Shown here in pieces: positions 53,437 through 63,894 of a stretch of 64,000 bases of DNA. Within the stretch, counting starts at the first letter, position 1. Each line of letters opens with the position of its first letter. The translations under genes and the position numbers were made by a program. The notes below the pieces were generated by a model. The model had not been told where the DNA came from. It searched no databases and was given only the letters and a program-made list of their open reading frames with translations. The stretch is from Clostridium sp. Marseille-P299 (GTDB taxonomy: Bacteria; Bacillota; Clostridia; Lachnospirales; Lachnospiraceae): contig NZ_FJVE01000007.1 of NCBI RefSeq assembly GCF_900078195.1, positions 2,232,001 through 2,296,000 of the forward strand, read 5' to 3'.

Positions 53437-56091
53437 TTATTTAATTTGTGTACCGATTACTTCAGTTACTTTTGCAACTGCTGCATCAATACCTGCTGGG
53501 TTTTTACCACCAGCTTGAGCCATGTTTGGACGACCACCGCCGCCACCGCCTACAAGACTAGCGATTTCTTTAATTAAGTTACCAGCATGAGCACCCTTAG
53601 CCATAGCTTCATCGGTTGCCATTGCGATAAGGTTTACTTTATCGCCCATTGCAGATGCTAATAATACAACACCTTCACCAAGTTTTTCTTTTAACTGATC
53701 TCCAAGGTTACGAAGTCCGTTCATATCTACATCTGGAACTTTTGCTGCAAGAACTTTAACACCTTTAACATCAACAACTTGATCCATAACATCTCCAAGA
53801 GAGTTATTTGCAAGTTTCGCTTTTAATTTTTCATTTTCAGCTTGTAATGCTTTTAATTCTTCTTGCATGCTTTCAATCTTCTTTAATAAACTAGCAGGTT
53901 CTGTTTTTGCTGCTTTTGCTACATCATGAAGTTCTTCTTCGATGTTTTTATAATAATCAAATACTGCATTTGAAGTAATTGCTTCAATTCTTCTTACACC
54001 TGCTGCAATACCAGCTTCGGATAAAATCTTAAATGCTGTAATAACACCGGTATTTGATACGTGTGTACCACCGCAAAGTTCTTTTGAGAACTCACCCATA
54101 GAAACTACACGTACGCTTTCACCATATTTCTCACCGAATAATGCCATTGCGCCGCTCTTTTTCGCGTCTTCTGCGCTCATTACTTCAGTAACTACAGGTT
54201 CATTCTTAGCGATTTCAGCGTTAACAAGTGCTTCTACTTTTTCAATTTCTTCTTTTGTCATTGCGGAGAAATGTGTAAAGTCAAAACGTAAACGATCTGC
54301 GGAAACAAAAGAACCAGCCTGTTCTACATGAGAACCAAGAACTACTCTTAATGCTTTTTGTAAAAGGTGAGTTGCACTGTGGTTTTTACCTGTAGCACTT
54401 CTCTTATCTTCATCAATTGTTAATGTAACTGTATCACCAACGTTAAAAGATCCTTCTACTACAGTTCCAACATGACCAATCTTTCCACCTTTTAATTTGA
54501 TGGTATCTTCAACTGCAAATTTTGAATCTCCATTCGTGATAACACCAGTATCTGCAGACTGACCACCCATTGTAGCATAAAATGGAGTTTCATCAACGAT
54601 AATAGTAGCGCTATCACCAGCGTTGATTTCATTTACAACGTCAGTATCTGTAGTTAATACGCTAATCTTAGATGTATGAGTTGCTCTGTCATAACCAACG
54701 AAATTAGAAGTAATGGATGGATCAATTTCATCGTAAACAGTTGCATCTGCCCCCATGTAGTTTGTTGTTGCACGAGCATTTCTAGCTGCTTCTCTTTGAG
54801 CTTGCATTGCTTTGTTAAAGCCTTCTTCATCTACAACAAAGCCTTTTTCTTCTAAGATTTCCTTAGTTAAATCAAGAGGGAAACCATAAGTATCATATAA
54901 TTTAAATGCATCGTCTCCACTTAATGTATTTGCACCAGTAGCAACTAAATTTTCTTGCATTTCATTTAAGATACTTAAACCTTGATCGATTGTTTTATTA
55001 AATTTTTCTTCTTCTATTGTTAATACTTTTAAGATATATTCTTTTTTCTCTTCTAATTCAGGATATCCATCTTTAGATTCTTCAATTACTGTTTTGCAAA
55101 GTTCAGCTAAGAATTTATCACCAATACCAAGTAATCTACCATGTCTAGCAGCTCTTCTTAAAAGTCTTCTAAGAACATATCCTCTACCTTCATTGGATGG
55201 GATGATACCATCAGAAGTCATAAATGTAACGGAACGAATATGATCTGTAATTAAACGTATAGATACATCCTTTTTACTATCGGTTTGATAAGTAACGCCA
55301 GCTAATTCGCAAATTCTATCACGGATTGCTTTCATTGTATCAATATCGAATACAGAATCTACATCTTGCACTACTACTGCAAGTCTTTCAAGTCCCATAC
55401 CAGTATCGATATTCTTTTGCTTTAACTCTGTATAATTGTGATTTCCATCACTTTCAAATTGAGTAAATACGTTGTTCCAAACTTCGATAAAACGATCACA
55501 TTCACAACCTACTTTACAGTCAGGCTTTCCGCAACCATATTTTAAGCCTCTATCATAATAGATTTCGGAACAAGGACCACAAGGACCTGCACCATGCTCC
55601 CAGAAGTTATCGCAATCCCCATTTTCATCACGGTAGAAACGAGTAATTTTCTCAGCAGGTACTCCAACTTCCTGTGTCCAAATATCAAATGCTTCATCAT
55701 CTTCATTAAAGATGGATGGATATAAACGATCTTCTTCTAAGCCTACAACCTTAGTTAAAAATTCCCATGACCAAGCAATTGCTTCGTGCTTAAAATAATC
55801 TCCAAAGGAGAAGTTTCCAAGCATTTCAAAGAAAGTAAGATGTCTAGCTGTCTTACCAACGTTATCAATATCACCAGTACGAATACACTTTTGGCAAGTT
55901 GTAACACGTTTTCTTGGTGGGATTTCTTGTCCTGTAAAATATGGCTTTAATGGAGCCATACCAGAATTTATTAATAATAAACTTTTATCATTATGTGGAA
56001 CTAAAGAAAAACTCTTCATCTTAAGATGATCCTTGCTTTCAAAAAATTCAAGGTACATTCTTCTTAATTCATTAACACCATATGCTTTCAC
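53437..56091 (-). CDS. alaS: Alanyl-tRNA synthetase
   Basis: An 884-residue class II synthetase charging tRNA-Ala. Domains in order: aminoacylation core (motif 1 region MAPLKPYFTGQEIPPRKRVTTCQ, then RHLTFFEMLGNFSFGDYFK); a Cys-rich zinc-type insert (CGKPDCKVGCECDRF); the editing domain with NHSATHLLQKAL near 570 and CGGTHVSNTG near 670; and the C-terminal oligomerisation/DHHA1 domain ending GGGGGGRPNMAQAGGKNP. The start is GTG at 56091 with AGGAGG 9 nt upstream. No T-box leader fits in the 110-bp upstream gap. Confidence 0.97.
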   Translation of the reverse strand: MKAYGVNELRRMYLEFFESKDHLKMKSFSLVPHNDKSLLLINSGMAPLKPYFTGQEIPPRKRVTTCQKCIRTGDIDNVGKTARHLTFFEMLGNFSFGDYFKHEAIAWSWEFLTKVVGLEEDRLYPSIFNEDDEAFDIWTQEVGVPAEKITRFYRDENGDCDNFWEHGAGPCGPCSEIYYDRGLKYGCGKPDCKVGCECDRFIEVWNNVFTQFESDGNHNYTELKQKNIDTGMGLERLAVVVQDVDSVFDIDTMKAIRDRICELAGVTYQTDSKKDVSIRLITDHIRSVTFMTSDGIIPSNEGRGYVLRRLLRRAARHGRLLGIGDKFLAELCKTVIEESKDGYPELEEKKEYILKVLTIEEEKFNKTIDQGLSILNEMQENLVATGANTLSGDDAFKLYDTYGFPLDLTKEILEEKGFVVDEEGFNKAMQAQREAARNARATTNYMGADATVYDEIDPSITSNFVGYDRATHTSKISVLTTDTDVVNEINAGDSATIIVDETPFYATMGGQSADTGVITNGDSKFAVEDTIKLKGGKIGHVGTVVEGSFNVGDTVTLTIDEDKRSATGKNHSATHLLQKALRVVLGSHVEQAGSFVSADRLRFDFTHFSAMTKEEIEKVEALVNAEIAKNEPVVTEVMSAEDAKKSGAMALFGEKYGESVRVVSMGEFSKELCGGTHVSNTGVITAFKILSEAGIAAGVRRIEAITSNAVFDYYKNIEEELHDVAKAAKTEPASLLKKIESMQEELKALQAENEKLKAKLANNSLGDVMDQVVDVKGVKVLAAKVPDVDMNGLRNLGDQLKEKLGEGVVLLASAMGDKVNLIAMATDEAMAKGAHAGNLIKEIASLVGGGGGGRPNMAQAGGKNPAGIDAAVAKVTEVIGTQIK

Positions 56092-56201
56092 TTGAGATTG
56101 CCTCCTACGTATCTTTTTATCCGCGAATATTTTGTAAATATTATTTTCATTAACTCGTGAATCTAGTTTTTAATTATAAAGACTCCATTGCTTTTTGTCA
56201 A

Positions 56202-57551
56202 TTACTGTCCTGCAATAGACATATCCGCAACCATAACACTTGGTGAACCATACATAGCACTAGAACCATAAGGCAATACAAATTCTAAATCATCACCAAT
56301 TAACTCAATTTTCTTTAACAATTCGTAGAAATTACCAGACACAGTAAAGCCTTTTACTGCATTTGTCTTTTCTCCACCTTTAATTAAAAATCCACTTGCA
56401 GCAAGTGAAAAATCACCTGTTGTTGGATTAGCACCAGCATGCATTCCTTCAAGACTCGTAATGTAAATACCATCCACTACTTGCTTAAATAAATCCTCTT
56501 TTTTCCCTTTGATTGGATTTATATAAAAATTATAAGGCATAATTTGAATATCTCCAGCATAGCCCTGTTTATACGCATTTGCAGTATTTTTTACATTTGC
56601 TTTTTTTGCTGTCTTTAAATTATGAAGAAATGTATTAAGTTTACCTTCCTCAATTACATTCTTTTTAAAGGTTGGTACTCCTTCCGCATCAAAAGGTACT
56701 TGATAGAAAGAAGTTTCATAAAACGGATCATCAACAATAGTTACGATTGGTGATGCAATGCTCTCATTTTCTTTTCCCTTCAGTAAGGAAAGACCATGTT
56801 GTACTTGTTCCGCGGAGAATATTGATGAAAATGTTCGAAGTAACTTAGCCATTGTTTTCGCTGAAAACACTGCTTTATATTTACCTGAGTCCACTTTACC
56901 AGCTCCAATAACAGAAACGGTTTCTGACACTGCCTCTTTTGCCAATTCATTTAAGTCGACTTCTTCAATAGCCTTCATAACATACGCTTCTTCTGTATAC
57001 ATTTCGTCCCCATCGGATGCAATTGGCTGTGCATATACTACAACACTACTATTTTCATATTCCACATTAAGGCCTTTGGAATTGCTGATATTTACCTTAG
57101 TTATTTCGGCTGCTGCCATTGTTTGCGTTCCATCAATAATTCTCTCATCTTCTGCATATAGATTTTTTTGAAGTTCTAGCGCTGTTTGAATCATTGTATC
57201 TGCGGATGGAAGTGGAAATGTTTTTACTGAAACTTCCTGATATTTTTCTCCGCCTTCATATATATACACTTCATCTTCGGATTCAATGGATTTCGCATTC
57301 TCAATCGCTCTTTTTACCAAGCTTTCTGCTTCTTCTACTGAAAATAACTCTGTAGAAGCATAACCTAATTTTCCATTAACAATACAACGAAATCCTACTC
57401 CCCCTCTTGTTGCACTTGAGAAGGCTTTTACTTCGTCTTTATATGTTTCTACGTTAATTTCACTGTTCTCTTTAAAATATAATTCATATTCCAAAAGTGA
57501 AGCTTTTTCTGCAAATGCATTCACTTGTTGTTTAAATTCATTATAATTCAT
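56202..57551 (-). CDS. pmbA: PmbA/TldE-family protein (TldD partner)
   Basis: A 449-residue subunit of the TldD/TldE metallopeptidase, which trims unfolded peptides. Family features: FKENSEINVETYKDEVKAFS, TRGGVGFRCIVNGKLGYAST, the central DDPFYETSFYQVPFDAEGVP, NLKTAKKANVKNTANAYK, and the end GSPSVMVADMSIAGQ. It lacks the HExxxH zinc motif, as TldE proteins do. It lies 123 bp downstream of tldD on the same strand. Confidence 0.92.
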   Translation of the reverse strand: MNYNEFKQQVNAFAEKASLLEYELYFKENSEINVETYKDEVKAFSSATRGGVGFRCIVNGKLGYASTELFSVEEAESLVKRAIENAKSIESEDEVYIYEGGEKYQEVSVKTFPLPSADTMIQTALELQKNLYAEDERIIDGTQTMAAAEITKVNISNSKGLNVEYENSSVVVYAQPIASDGDEMYTEEAYVMKAIEEVDLNELAKEAVSETVSVIGAGKVDSGKYKAVFSAKTMAKLLRTFSSIFSAEQVQHGLSLLKGKENESIASPIVTIVDDPFYETSFYQVPFDAEGVPTFKKNVIEEGKLNTFLHNLKTAKKANVKNTANAYKQGYAGDIQIMPYNFYINPIKGKKEDLFKQVVDGIYITSLEGMHAGANPTTGDFSLAASGFLIKGGEKTNAVKGFTVSGNFYELLKKIELIGDDLEFVLPYGSSAMYGSPSVMVADMSIAGQ

Positions 57552-57674
57552 AGATTCACCTTTAATAACACAAGTTTCCCTGGGTTATCTTTCTTCCTTT
57601 CTTTAATTCTATTTCGTAAAATACAGGCTCACATATCCGTATATATTTAAAGATCATATTTATATTTAAAAAGC

Positions 57675-59054
57675 CTATCTACCACCAACTGTGATGGAAG
57701 ATACACGAACCAATGGTTGACCTACATCAGTTGGAATACTTCCACTTGCTGCTCCGCACATTCCTTGACCACGATCTAAATTCTGACCAACCATATCAAT
57801 ATCCATTAGGATATCAGAACCTTTTCCAATTAAGCTTGCTCCACGAACTGCTTCCTTAATTTCACCATTACGTACAATGTAACCTTCTCTAACAGAAAAG
57901 TTAAAATCACCTGTGATTGGGTTAACAGAACCGCCACCCATAGATTTTGCATAAAGACCGTATTCAATTGACTTAATAATATCCTCATTCTTATCTGGAC
58001 CATTGTCAATGTATGTATTCGTCATACGAGAAGTTGGCTCAAACATATAACTTTGTCTTCTTGAACTACCTGTGGATTCCATGCCCATTCTGCGACCATT
58101 TAATTTATCAACCATATAGGATTTTAAGATACCATTCTCAATTAATACATTCTTTTTCGCAGGTGTACCTTCATCATCAATGTTAATAGATCCCCAGGCA
58201 TTTGGAATAGTTCCATCATCAATTGCTGTTACTTTTGTATTTGCAATTTGTTTTCCTAATTTATTTGCAAATTGAGATTGGCCCAAGGATACGCAGGATG
58301 CTTCTAGTGAATGACCACATGCCTCATGGAAGATTACTCCACCAAAACCATTTTCAATGGCAACTGTCATTTTGCCTGCTGGGCAATAGCTTGCATTAAT
58401 CATTGTAATCGCTTGTCTTGCAGCTTCTAATCCAACAGATTTTGGATCAATCATCTCAAATAATTCAAGTCCCATTCTACGTCCAGGGGAGGCAGAACCA
58501 GTTTGGTTTTCACCGTTTTTACTTGCAATTGCATTGATTGCCATTCTTGTACGAATTTGTCTATCTTCTGTATATAAGTCATCACTATTTGCAATCATGA
58601 TATTATGATCAACCTCTAAAAGAGTACCTGCTACCTGTGCAATATCTTGATGATAATTCTTTGCTGCAAAATATCCTTCTTTTAATATATCAATCTTTCT
58701 TTGATTACTTACGGATGCTGGCACAATCTTAATTGGATGGATATCACCAAAAATTCTCTCCGTTAAGTTAATCTGTACGTCTTGCTTTGCAAAATTAAGT
58801 GCATCTGCAACCTTAGTAGCACATTCCATTAACCCTTCTTTTGTCATTAAAGTAGTGGAAGCATAAATACTCTTTGTTCCCTTTAAAATACGTATACCAA
58901 CACCTGAAATAACGCCATCCGTAATTTCATTTACTTTACTATCAATCATTCCAATTGTTTTATTCAATGTTTTTTCTGCGAATATTTCCGCAAAGTCAGC
59001 TCCAGTTGACATCGCTCTAGCTAAAACCGCAGATAAAATATCCTTTGATATCAT
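57675..59054 (-). CDS. tldD: TldD metallopeptidase
   Basis: A 459-residue catalytic subunit of the TldD/TldE peptidase. The zinc motif HExxxH is in GGVIFHEACGHSLEASCVS near residue 240, with the third ligand region MCGAASGSIPTDVGQP near the C-terminus. Other family stretches are AIDDGTIPNAWGSINIDDEGTP and NTYIDNGPDKNEDII. The ATG at 59054 has AGGAG 8 nt upstream; the longer frame begins at an ATG overlapping that site. Confidence 0.93.
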   Translation of the reverse strand: MISKDILSAVLARAMSTGADFAEIFAEKTLNKTIGMIDSKVNEITDGVISGVGIRILKGTKSIYASTTLMTKEGLMECATKVADALNFAKQDVQINLTERIFGDIHPIKIVPASVSNQRKIDILKEGYFAAKNYHQDIAQVAGTLLEVDHNIMIANSDDLYTEDRQIRTRMAINAIASKNGENQTGSASPGRRMGLELFEMIDPKSVGLEAARQAITMINASYCPAGKMTVAIENGFGGVIFHEACGHSLEASCVSLGQSQFANKLGKQIANTKVTAIDDGTIPNAWGSINIDDEGTPAKKNVLIENGILKSYMVDKLNGRRMGMESTGSSRRQSYMFEPTSRMTNTYIDNGPDKNEDIIKSIEYGLYAKSMGGGSVNPITGDFNFSVREGYIVRNGEIKEAVRGASLIGKGSDILMDIDMVGQNLDRGQGMCGAASGSIPTDVGQPLVRVSSITVGGR

Positions 59055-59377
59055 AATATACACTCCTATCATTCTTTATATTTAATTCAAAAGTTACATT
59101 AAACCTAAATCACATTAATCTAGACATTCATTAAATTTAAAACCTATTAATTCTAAATGTACATTAAATCTAAACTTACATTAATACTAACAGGTCTTTA
59201 AATCAAAAAGTATATTAAGTCATTCAATCGACTGATAATTTTGCTACATTCTTAAAAACTGTATCCCTTATCACTTCTTGAATGAAAATGTATTATATAT
59301 CTATAAAACACTTTATATTTTGAATTGTCAAGTAAATAGAAGAATTTATTGCATTTTAATATACTATTTGCAAACAA
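59055..59377. other. Gene-free AT-rich stretch with degenerate direct repeats
   Basis: 323 bp between tldD and the helicase gene. The part 59085-59180 repeats short units of the type ACATTAAATCTAAA or ACATTAATCTAGAC several times in a loose tandem pattern. No gene, hairpin terminator or riboswitch was recognised. Confidence 0.4.
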
Positions 59378-61528
59378 TTATTCTACTTTTTCTAATGGCA
59401 CTGTAAAACTAATATTTCGAATTGTTTCTAACTTTTCAAACTGAATTCCATAAGAAGATGTATCTTCATGTACTTCAGTTATCTTACCTCTGCCAAAAAC
59501 TTTATGAACTACGAAATCTCCAATTTTTAATCCATCGGATTTTTCTGGTGCAATTTTCATCTCATTTCTTTTAATATAGCCTATGGCATCGTCCACTAGC
59601 CTTTGTTCTAACTCCTTTGTATATTCAAGATATGCCTTGTCTGTATTAAAGATAAACCTTGAGGGATAACGATAAGAACCATCAAAATTAATGCCTTCCG
59701 CATCACTAAGGAATAAGGCATTTTCAGCTCTTGTATAAGCTACATACGCTAGTCTTCTTTCTTCCTCTAATTTGTCGAGAGAATTTACATGTTTGTTTGG
59801 AAATATTCCCTCATTTAAACCACACAAAAAAACATATGGGAATTCTAAACCTTTCGCATTATGAATCGTCATCATCTTAACAGAATCTTTTTTATCTTCC
59901 TTATCTGTGTTTGAATAAAGAGAAATCATCTGTAAATAGTCTTCTAAGAAAGTTTCCTCTCCTGTACTATTTTCATATTCAAATATCGCCTGTTTCAGCT
60001 CAGCCAAATTATCTAGACGTTCATTTTCACCACTTGTACGTAACATGGATTCATATCCACTATCATTTAAAATACTTGATAATAAATCAGTTAATTTCAT
60101 ATCTATATATAATTTTTGATATTTATCAATCAATTTGACAAACTCATCTGCATTACTTTTTATTATTAAGTCATGTCCTAGATTTTCCTTTAGTGCTTTA
60201 TATAATGAACAATCATTTTTCTCTGCATAATCCTTAAGTAGTTGAATGCGTTTATCTCCAATATTTCTTCTTGGAACATTCACTACACGTAAAAATGATA
60301 AATCGTCTTCAAAAATAAGCATTCTAAAATAGCTTAAAATATCTTTAATTTCTTTCCTCTTATAAAATTCAATACCACTATATAATACATACGGTATTTT
60401 TTCTTTTATAAATTCCTCCTCAATACTTCGAGATACAAAATGTGAACGGTATAAAATCGTAATATCGTTTAAACTTTTTCCTGCCGCGACAATTTTATCA
60501 ATTTGCTTCACAATAAAAGCGGCTTCCTCTTTCGTCGTACGAGCATGATGGTAAATTACAGGAACTGTTGAACTCTTCACTGCTTTTAATTCCTTGTCTA
60601 AGCGCTTTTTATTTTTCTTAATCAATGAATTAGAAGCGTTTAAAATATTTTCAGAAGAACGATAATTTCGATCCATGATAATCGTAGTAGCCTTTGGAAA
60701 CTTCTTATCAAAATCAAGAATGTACTCAATCCTTGCACCTCTCCAGGTATATATCGTTTGATCTGGATCTCCTACTACAAATAAATTCTTATGATAATTG
60801 CTTAGGATTGTTACTAGAGCATACTGAGAGCTGCTTACGTCCTGAAACTCGTCTACCATAATATATTCCAGTCGTTTTTGCCATTTTTCACGCTTATCAT
60901 CAAAGGTTTCTAAGACATATAGCGCAAATAAAATCAAATCATCATAATCAAGACCAAAACACTTTCTTTGCTCATATAGATATCCAAAAAAGATCCTGTC
61001 CTCAATTTTCGCTGATTTTAAGTAATAATCTTTTAATATATGAATGTCTGTTTCAAGGATATACGATATGTACTCCCCTAAATATTTTCTTGCAGCAATC
61101 ATATCCTTTGCCATTGAAAAGGTATATCTTTTGGAATCAATTTTCGCTTCCTGATATACATTGCGTAATATCGTATCTGTATCCTCCGAATCTATCACAA
61201 GAAAATTTTCAGGGTAGTGCATTGTATGAATATCTTCTCTTAAAAGTTTTACGCAGAATCCATGAAACGTACAAACAAGTCCAGTATCATAATCACCAAT
61301 CATATGACGAATTCGTTTTTTCATTTCATTGGCTGCTTTATTTGTGAATGTAACACAAAGGATATTTGCAGTTGATATCCCTAGGTCTTGAACAAGATAC
61401 ACATAGCGATTGGTCAATGCTCTAGTCTTACCACTACCTGCCCCTGCGATAACTCTTACATATCCTTCGGTTGTTGTCACCGCCAATTTCTGCTCATCAT
61501 TCAGTCCATTTAAAGAATCAAAACTCAT
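59378..61528 (-). CDS. pcrA: UvrD/PcrA-type superfamily 1 DNA helicase
   Basis: A 716-residue 3'-5' helicase. Q motif LNGLNDEQKLAV, Walker A AGAGSGKTRALTNR near residue 30, Walker B VDEFQDVSSSQYAL, motif III GDPDQTIYTWRGA, motif IV NYRSS, motif V TIHNAKGLEFPYVFL and motif VI AYTRAENALF are all visible. The C-terminus has a PcrA-like Tudor module (KIGDFVVHKVFGRGKITEVHED). The ATG at 61528 follows GGGAG. The exact paralogue (PcrA or UvrD-like) is uncertain, since it is slightly shorter than Bacillus PcrA. Confidence 0.88.
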   Translation of the reverse strand: MSFDSLNGLNDEQKLAVTTTEGYVRVIAGAGSGKTRALTNRYVYLVQDLGISTANILCVTFTNKAANEMKKRIRHMIGDYDTGLVCTFHGFCVKLLREDIHTMHYPENFLVIDSEDTDTILRNVYQEAKIDSKRYTFSMAKDMIAARKYLGEYISYILETDIHILKDYYLKSAKIEDRIFFGYLYEQRKCFGLDYDDLILFALYVLETFDDKREKWQKRLEYIMVDEFQDVSSSQYALVTILSNYHKNLFVVGDPDQTIYTWRGARIEYILDFDKKFPKATTIIMDRNYRSSENILNASNSLIKKNKKRLDKELKAVKSSTVPVIYHHARTTKEEAAFIVKQIDKIVAAGKSLNDITILYRSHFVSRSIEEEFIKEKIPYVLYSGIEFYKRKEIKDILSYFRMLIFEDDLSFLRVVNVPRRNIGDKRIQLLKDYAEKNDCSLYKALKENLGHDLIIKSNADEFVKLIDKYQKLYIDMKLTDLLSSILNDSGYESMLRTSGENERLDNLAELKQAIFEYENSTGEETFLEDYLQMISLYSNTDKEDKKDSVKMMTIHNAKGLEFPYVFLCGLNEGIFPNKHVNSLDKLEEERRLAYVAYTRAENALFLSDAEGINFDGSYRYPSRFIFNTDKAYLEYTKELEQRLVDDAIGYIKRNEMKIAPEKSDGLKIGDFVVHKVFGRGKITEVHEDTSSYGIQFEKLETIRNISFTVPLEKVE

Positions 61529-61689
61529 AATCTTTGCTCCCAACTATAATATAAACTATAATCATTATACTGTATTCTTATATAAAAATACAACTCACAA
61601 CCAAACAAATGTTTTGTTAAAATTTATTATCCTTAGCTTATCTTACCATTCATGTTCATCAACTTAGTTGGTGATTTACTTAATACAAC

Positions 61690-61731
61690 AAAAAAGCCCA
61701 AGAACCATTTAAGCTAATAACGATTCTTGGG
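61690..61731 (-). terminator. Terminator overlapping the end of the zinc-ribbon gene
   Basis: CCCAAGAA(T)C and G(A)TTCTTGGG-type arms, then TTTTTTG on the minus strand. The ascending arm lies inside the last codons (Thr-Gln-Glu-Ser) of the gene at 61709. Confidence 0.8.
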
Positions 61732-61930
61732 TCGTAGATTCACTTTTTTTATCTTTTTCCTTAAAAAGCTCTTTATATAACTCCCGTTCTTCAGGAGACA
61801 ACATAATATAGTCACTATAATCCAAATCACATGCAAGCAAAGGTTCATTACAATGTAAACATATTGCATTCGGGCGTTTTGAAACCATCCTTATGTTGTA
61901 ACATTCTGGGCAAATAAATATTTTTAGCAT
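61709..61930 (-). CDS. Small zinc-ribbon protein (73 aa)
   Basis: A 73-residue protein. Two Cys pairs, CPEC at 7-10 and CLHC at 24-27, form a zinc ribbon, followed by an acidic helical tail (LSPEERELYKELFKEKDKK). AAAGGAGAGTAAC precedes the ATG. No recognised family; it could bind nucleic acid or a protein partner. The last codons form half of its own terminator. Confidence 0.7.
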   Translation of the reverse strand: MLKIFICPECYNIRMVSKRPNAICLHCNEPLLACDLDYSDYIMLSPEERELYKELFKEKDKKSESTTQESLLA

Positions 61931-62058
61931 TGTTACTCTCCTTTCCTGTGGAATTATAGTATAACATAATTGGTAATTTTTGTATACTGCTGATATCTAC
62001 TAAAAATAAAATAATAGCATTTTCAAATGCTACAAAATGTCTAAGAAGCGCATAAATT

Positions 62059-62098
62059 AGAAGAAGATCCGTTGATAGAACCAACAGACCTTCTTCTA
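62059..62098 (-). terminator. Terminator of the large CAP-domain lipoprotein gene
   Basis: AGAAGAAGATC-type arm and GACCTTCTTCT, with an inner GTTG/CAAC pairing, about 40 bp after the stop at 62141. Weak T-run. Confidence 0.6.
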
Positions 62099-62140
62099 TT
62101 ATATTTTGACAAATATTTAATGCTGTTTATTTGTTATGAA

Positions 62141-63673
62141 TTATTTTCCGAAAAAATTCTGTGTTCCATAATTACCATAAGTTCCACCAAGGGCGAAACC
62201 TACACCAAGATAATTGAAGGAACTATTTAACATATTTTTTCTATGTCCACTGGAATTTACCCATCCATTATTGGAGAACATAGCGTTTCCATAGCCTCCA
62301 ATAATATTTTCGCCAGCGCTTTTATATGAAATACCTTGTGCTTTCATACGATCATAAGGAGTTGAACCATCTAGTCCAGTATGTGAAAAATAATTGTTTT
62401 TAGCCATGTCTTCACTATGAAGTCTGGCTGATGTAGAAGCTTCCGATGACCAGGTTAAACTACTTAGACCATTCCTTACACGAAATGAATTTGTTAAATC
62501 AAGAACTTCTTTTTCCCAAGCAGTTAAAACACTCTTTGTTGTACTTCCTTTACTTACAGAGGAATCTGCAACGTATACACCATCTATCGTACTATCTCCT
62601 ATGGTATCCATAAAAAATGTTATTGAATTTCCATCATCAGTTAGTGATAATGTATTTTTTAAGGATAAACTTTTACCAAAGGTAGAATTAATGCTTGATA
62701 CTTTAGAAGATGTTGTTAACCCTTGATAGGAAAAATCAGTTGAATCCGTATACCAAGCTACTACTTTATTATTTGCAATTCCAATCATCATAAAGTTTTT
62801 ATAATTTCCTGGATAAACATAAAATTCATAGTTATATTCTGTCTCATCAATACGACTTGGTGAACCAAATTTATCTATAATAGAGCTTTTACTTTCTCCC
62901 ATTTTAATAGTAGTTCCACGAACATTAAGCACTGCACTTGATGTTTGGCTTGGTTCCTTTGTTGGAGTTGGTGTACTCGTTGGCTTTACCGGTGTTTTCG
63001 TAGGAACTGGGGTACTAGTTGGTTTCACCGTAACAACAGGTGCTTTTGTAGGTATTGGTGTATTGCTTGGTTTTATTGTAGCACCAGGCGCTTTGGTTGG
63101 CTCTGGTGTAATTGTTGGTTTTATTGTAGTACTAGGTGCTTTCGTAGGCTCTGGTGTGTTACTTGGTTTTATTGTAGCATCTGGTGCGCTAGTTGGAGCA
63201 GTTGAAGGATGTATGGAAACAGATGGTACTTGGGTAGGTTCCATCGTTGATGTAGGTGCATTTGTTACCGTTGGTGTACCTGTTATCGTAGGTATATTCG
63301 TTACTATTGCTTGCTCTTCTTGTGCGATTCCCTCTTCTGTCAAATGTGATTGTATTTCTTGTTGTTCTTTTGCATATCCATGATCGGCTATAGAATTCTG
63401 AATCAACTCATGAGCTAACTTTTCTTCTTCACTATTAAACTCTGCTAATTGTGTTTCATTATTCGTACTGTCCTCATCTAAGGTTTCATTCGTTTCTTCT
63501 TGATTTGTCTCTTCTTGATTATTTTCATCAATCTTTTCTTGAGCTTGCTCTTGGGATGCTAGTTCCTCTGTTCCAGCCACAGGTGCATATAAATCAACCG
63601 ATTCATTCTTCGAACTACATGCAACTAACGTAGCACTTAAGAATAGAGTAACTAAACATAACTTTAATTTCAT
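62141..63673 (-). CDS. CAP-domain lipoprotein with Thr-Pro repeat stalk
   Basis: A 510-residue exported lipoprotein: signal peptide with lipobox LVAC near residue 19; an acidic Glu/Gln/Asn-rich stretch (about 30-120); and a Pro/Thr/Lys repeat stalk (about 145-245) with units such as PTITPEPTKAPGATIKPSN. Next is a CAP-associated domain (VRGTTIKMGESKSSIIDKFG, then YVYPGNYKNFMMIG). The C-terminal CAP domain has LDLTNSFRVRNGLSSL, HSEDMAKNNYFSHTGLDGSTP, SAGENIIGG and NSSGHRKNML. GGAGGTTAAAA precedes the ATG. It likely spans the wall; activity unknown. Confidence 0.92.
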   Translation of the reverse strand: MKLKLCLVTLFLSATLVACSSKNESVDLYAPVAGTEELASQEQAQEKIDENNQEETNQEETNETLDEDSTNNETQLAEFNSEEEKLAHELIQNSIADHGYAKEQQEIQSHLTEEGIAQEEQAIVTNIPTITGTPTVTNAPTSTMEPTQVPSVSIHPSTAPTSAPDATIKPSNTPEPTKAPSTTIKPTITPEPTKAPGATIKPSNTPIPTKAPVVTVKPTSTPVPTKTPVKPTSTPTPTKEPSQTSSAVLNVRGTTIKMGESKSSIIDKFGSPSRIDETEYNYEFYVYPGNYKNFMMIGIANNKVVAWYTDSTDFSYQGLTTSSKVSSINSTFGKSLSLKNTLSLTDDGNSITFFMDTIGDSTIDGVYVADSSVSKGSTTKSVLTAWEKEVLDLTNSFRVRNGLSSLTWSSEASTSARLHSEDMAKNNYFSHTGLDGSTPYDRMKAQGISYKSAGENIIGGYGNAMFSNNGWVNSSGHRKNMLNSSFNYLGVGFALGGTYGNYGTQNFFGK

Positions 63674-63858
63674 TTTTAACCTCCAAGTAGTAAAACATTT
63701 CTCTTAGCATACATTTCTTCATTCTAGACAATGCAATAATATAATAGTTAATCTAATTATAGCTTTATTTGTCGAATAATATCAAGTAATTCCAGTAATC
63801 TACTATGTAACCTCTCGTGCTGATGCGCTGTCATAAAATTTGCATAACGCAAAAGAAC

Positions 63859-63882
63859 GTATGCACTTATGGAAGTGCATAC
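63859..63882. terminator. Short palindromic hairpin
   Basis: GTATGCACTT, ATGG loop, AAGTGCATAC, close to the next hairpin; no T-run on the minus strand, a modest A-run to its right. Confidence 0.45.
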
Positions 63883-63894
63883 TCATATAAAAAA

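Noticed and set aside
61848..62084. 78-codon minus-strand frame upstream of the zinc-ribbon gene
   Set aside because: Overlaps the zinc-ribbon gene in another frame and crosses the hairpin at 62059-62098; no ribosome binding site.
62945..63383. Plus-strand frames rich in Gly/Val/Trp/Cys repeats
   Set aside because: Shadow of the Thr-Pro stalk of the CAP lipoprotein on the other strand; the real gene has signal peptide and domains.
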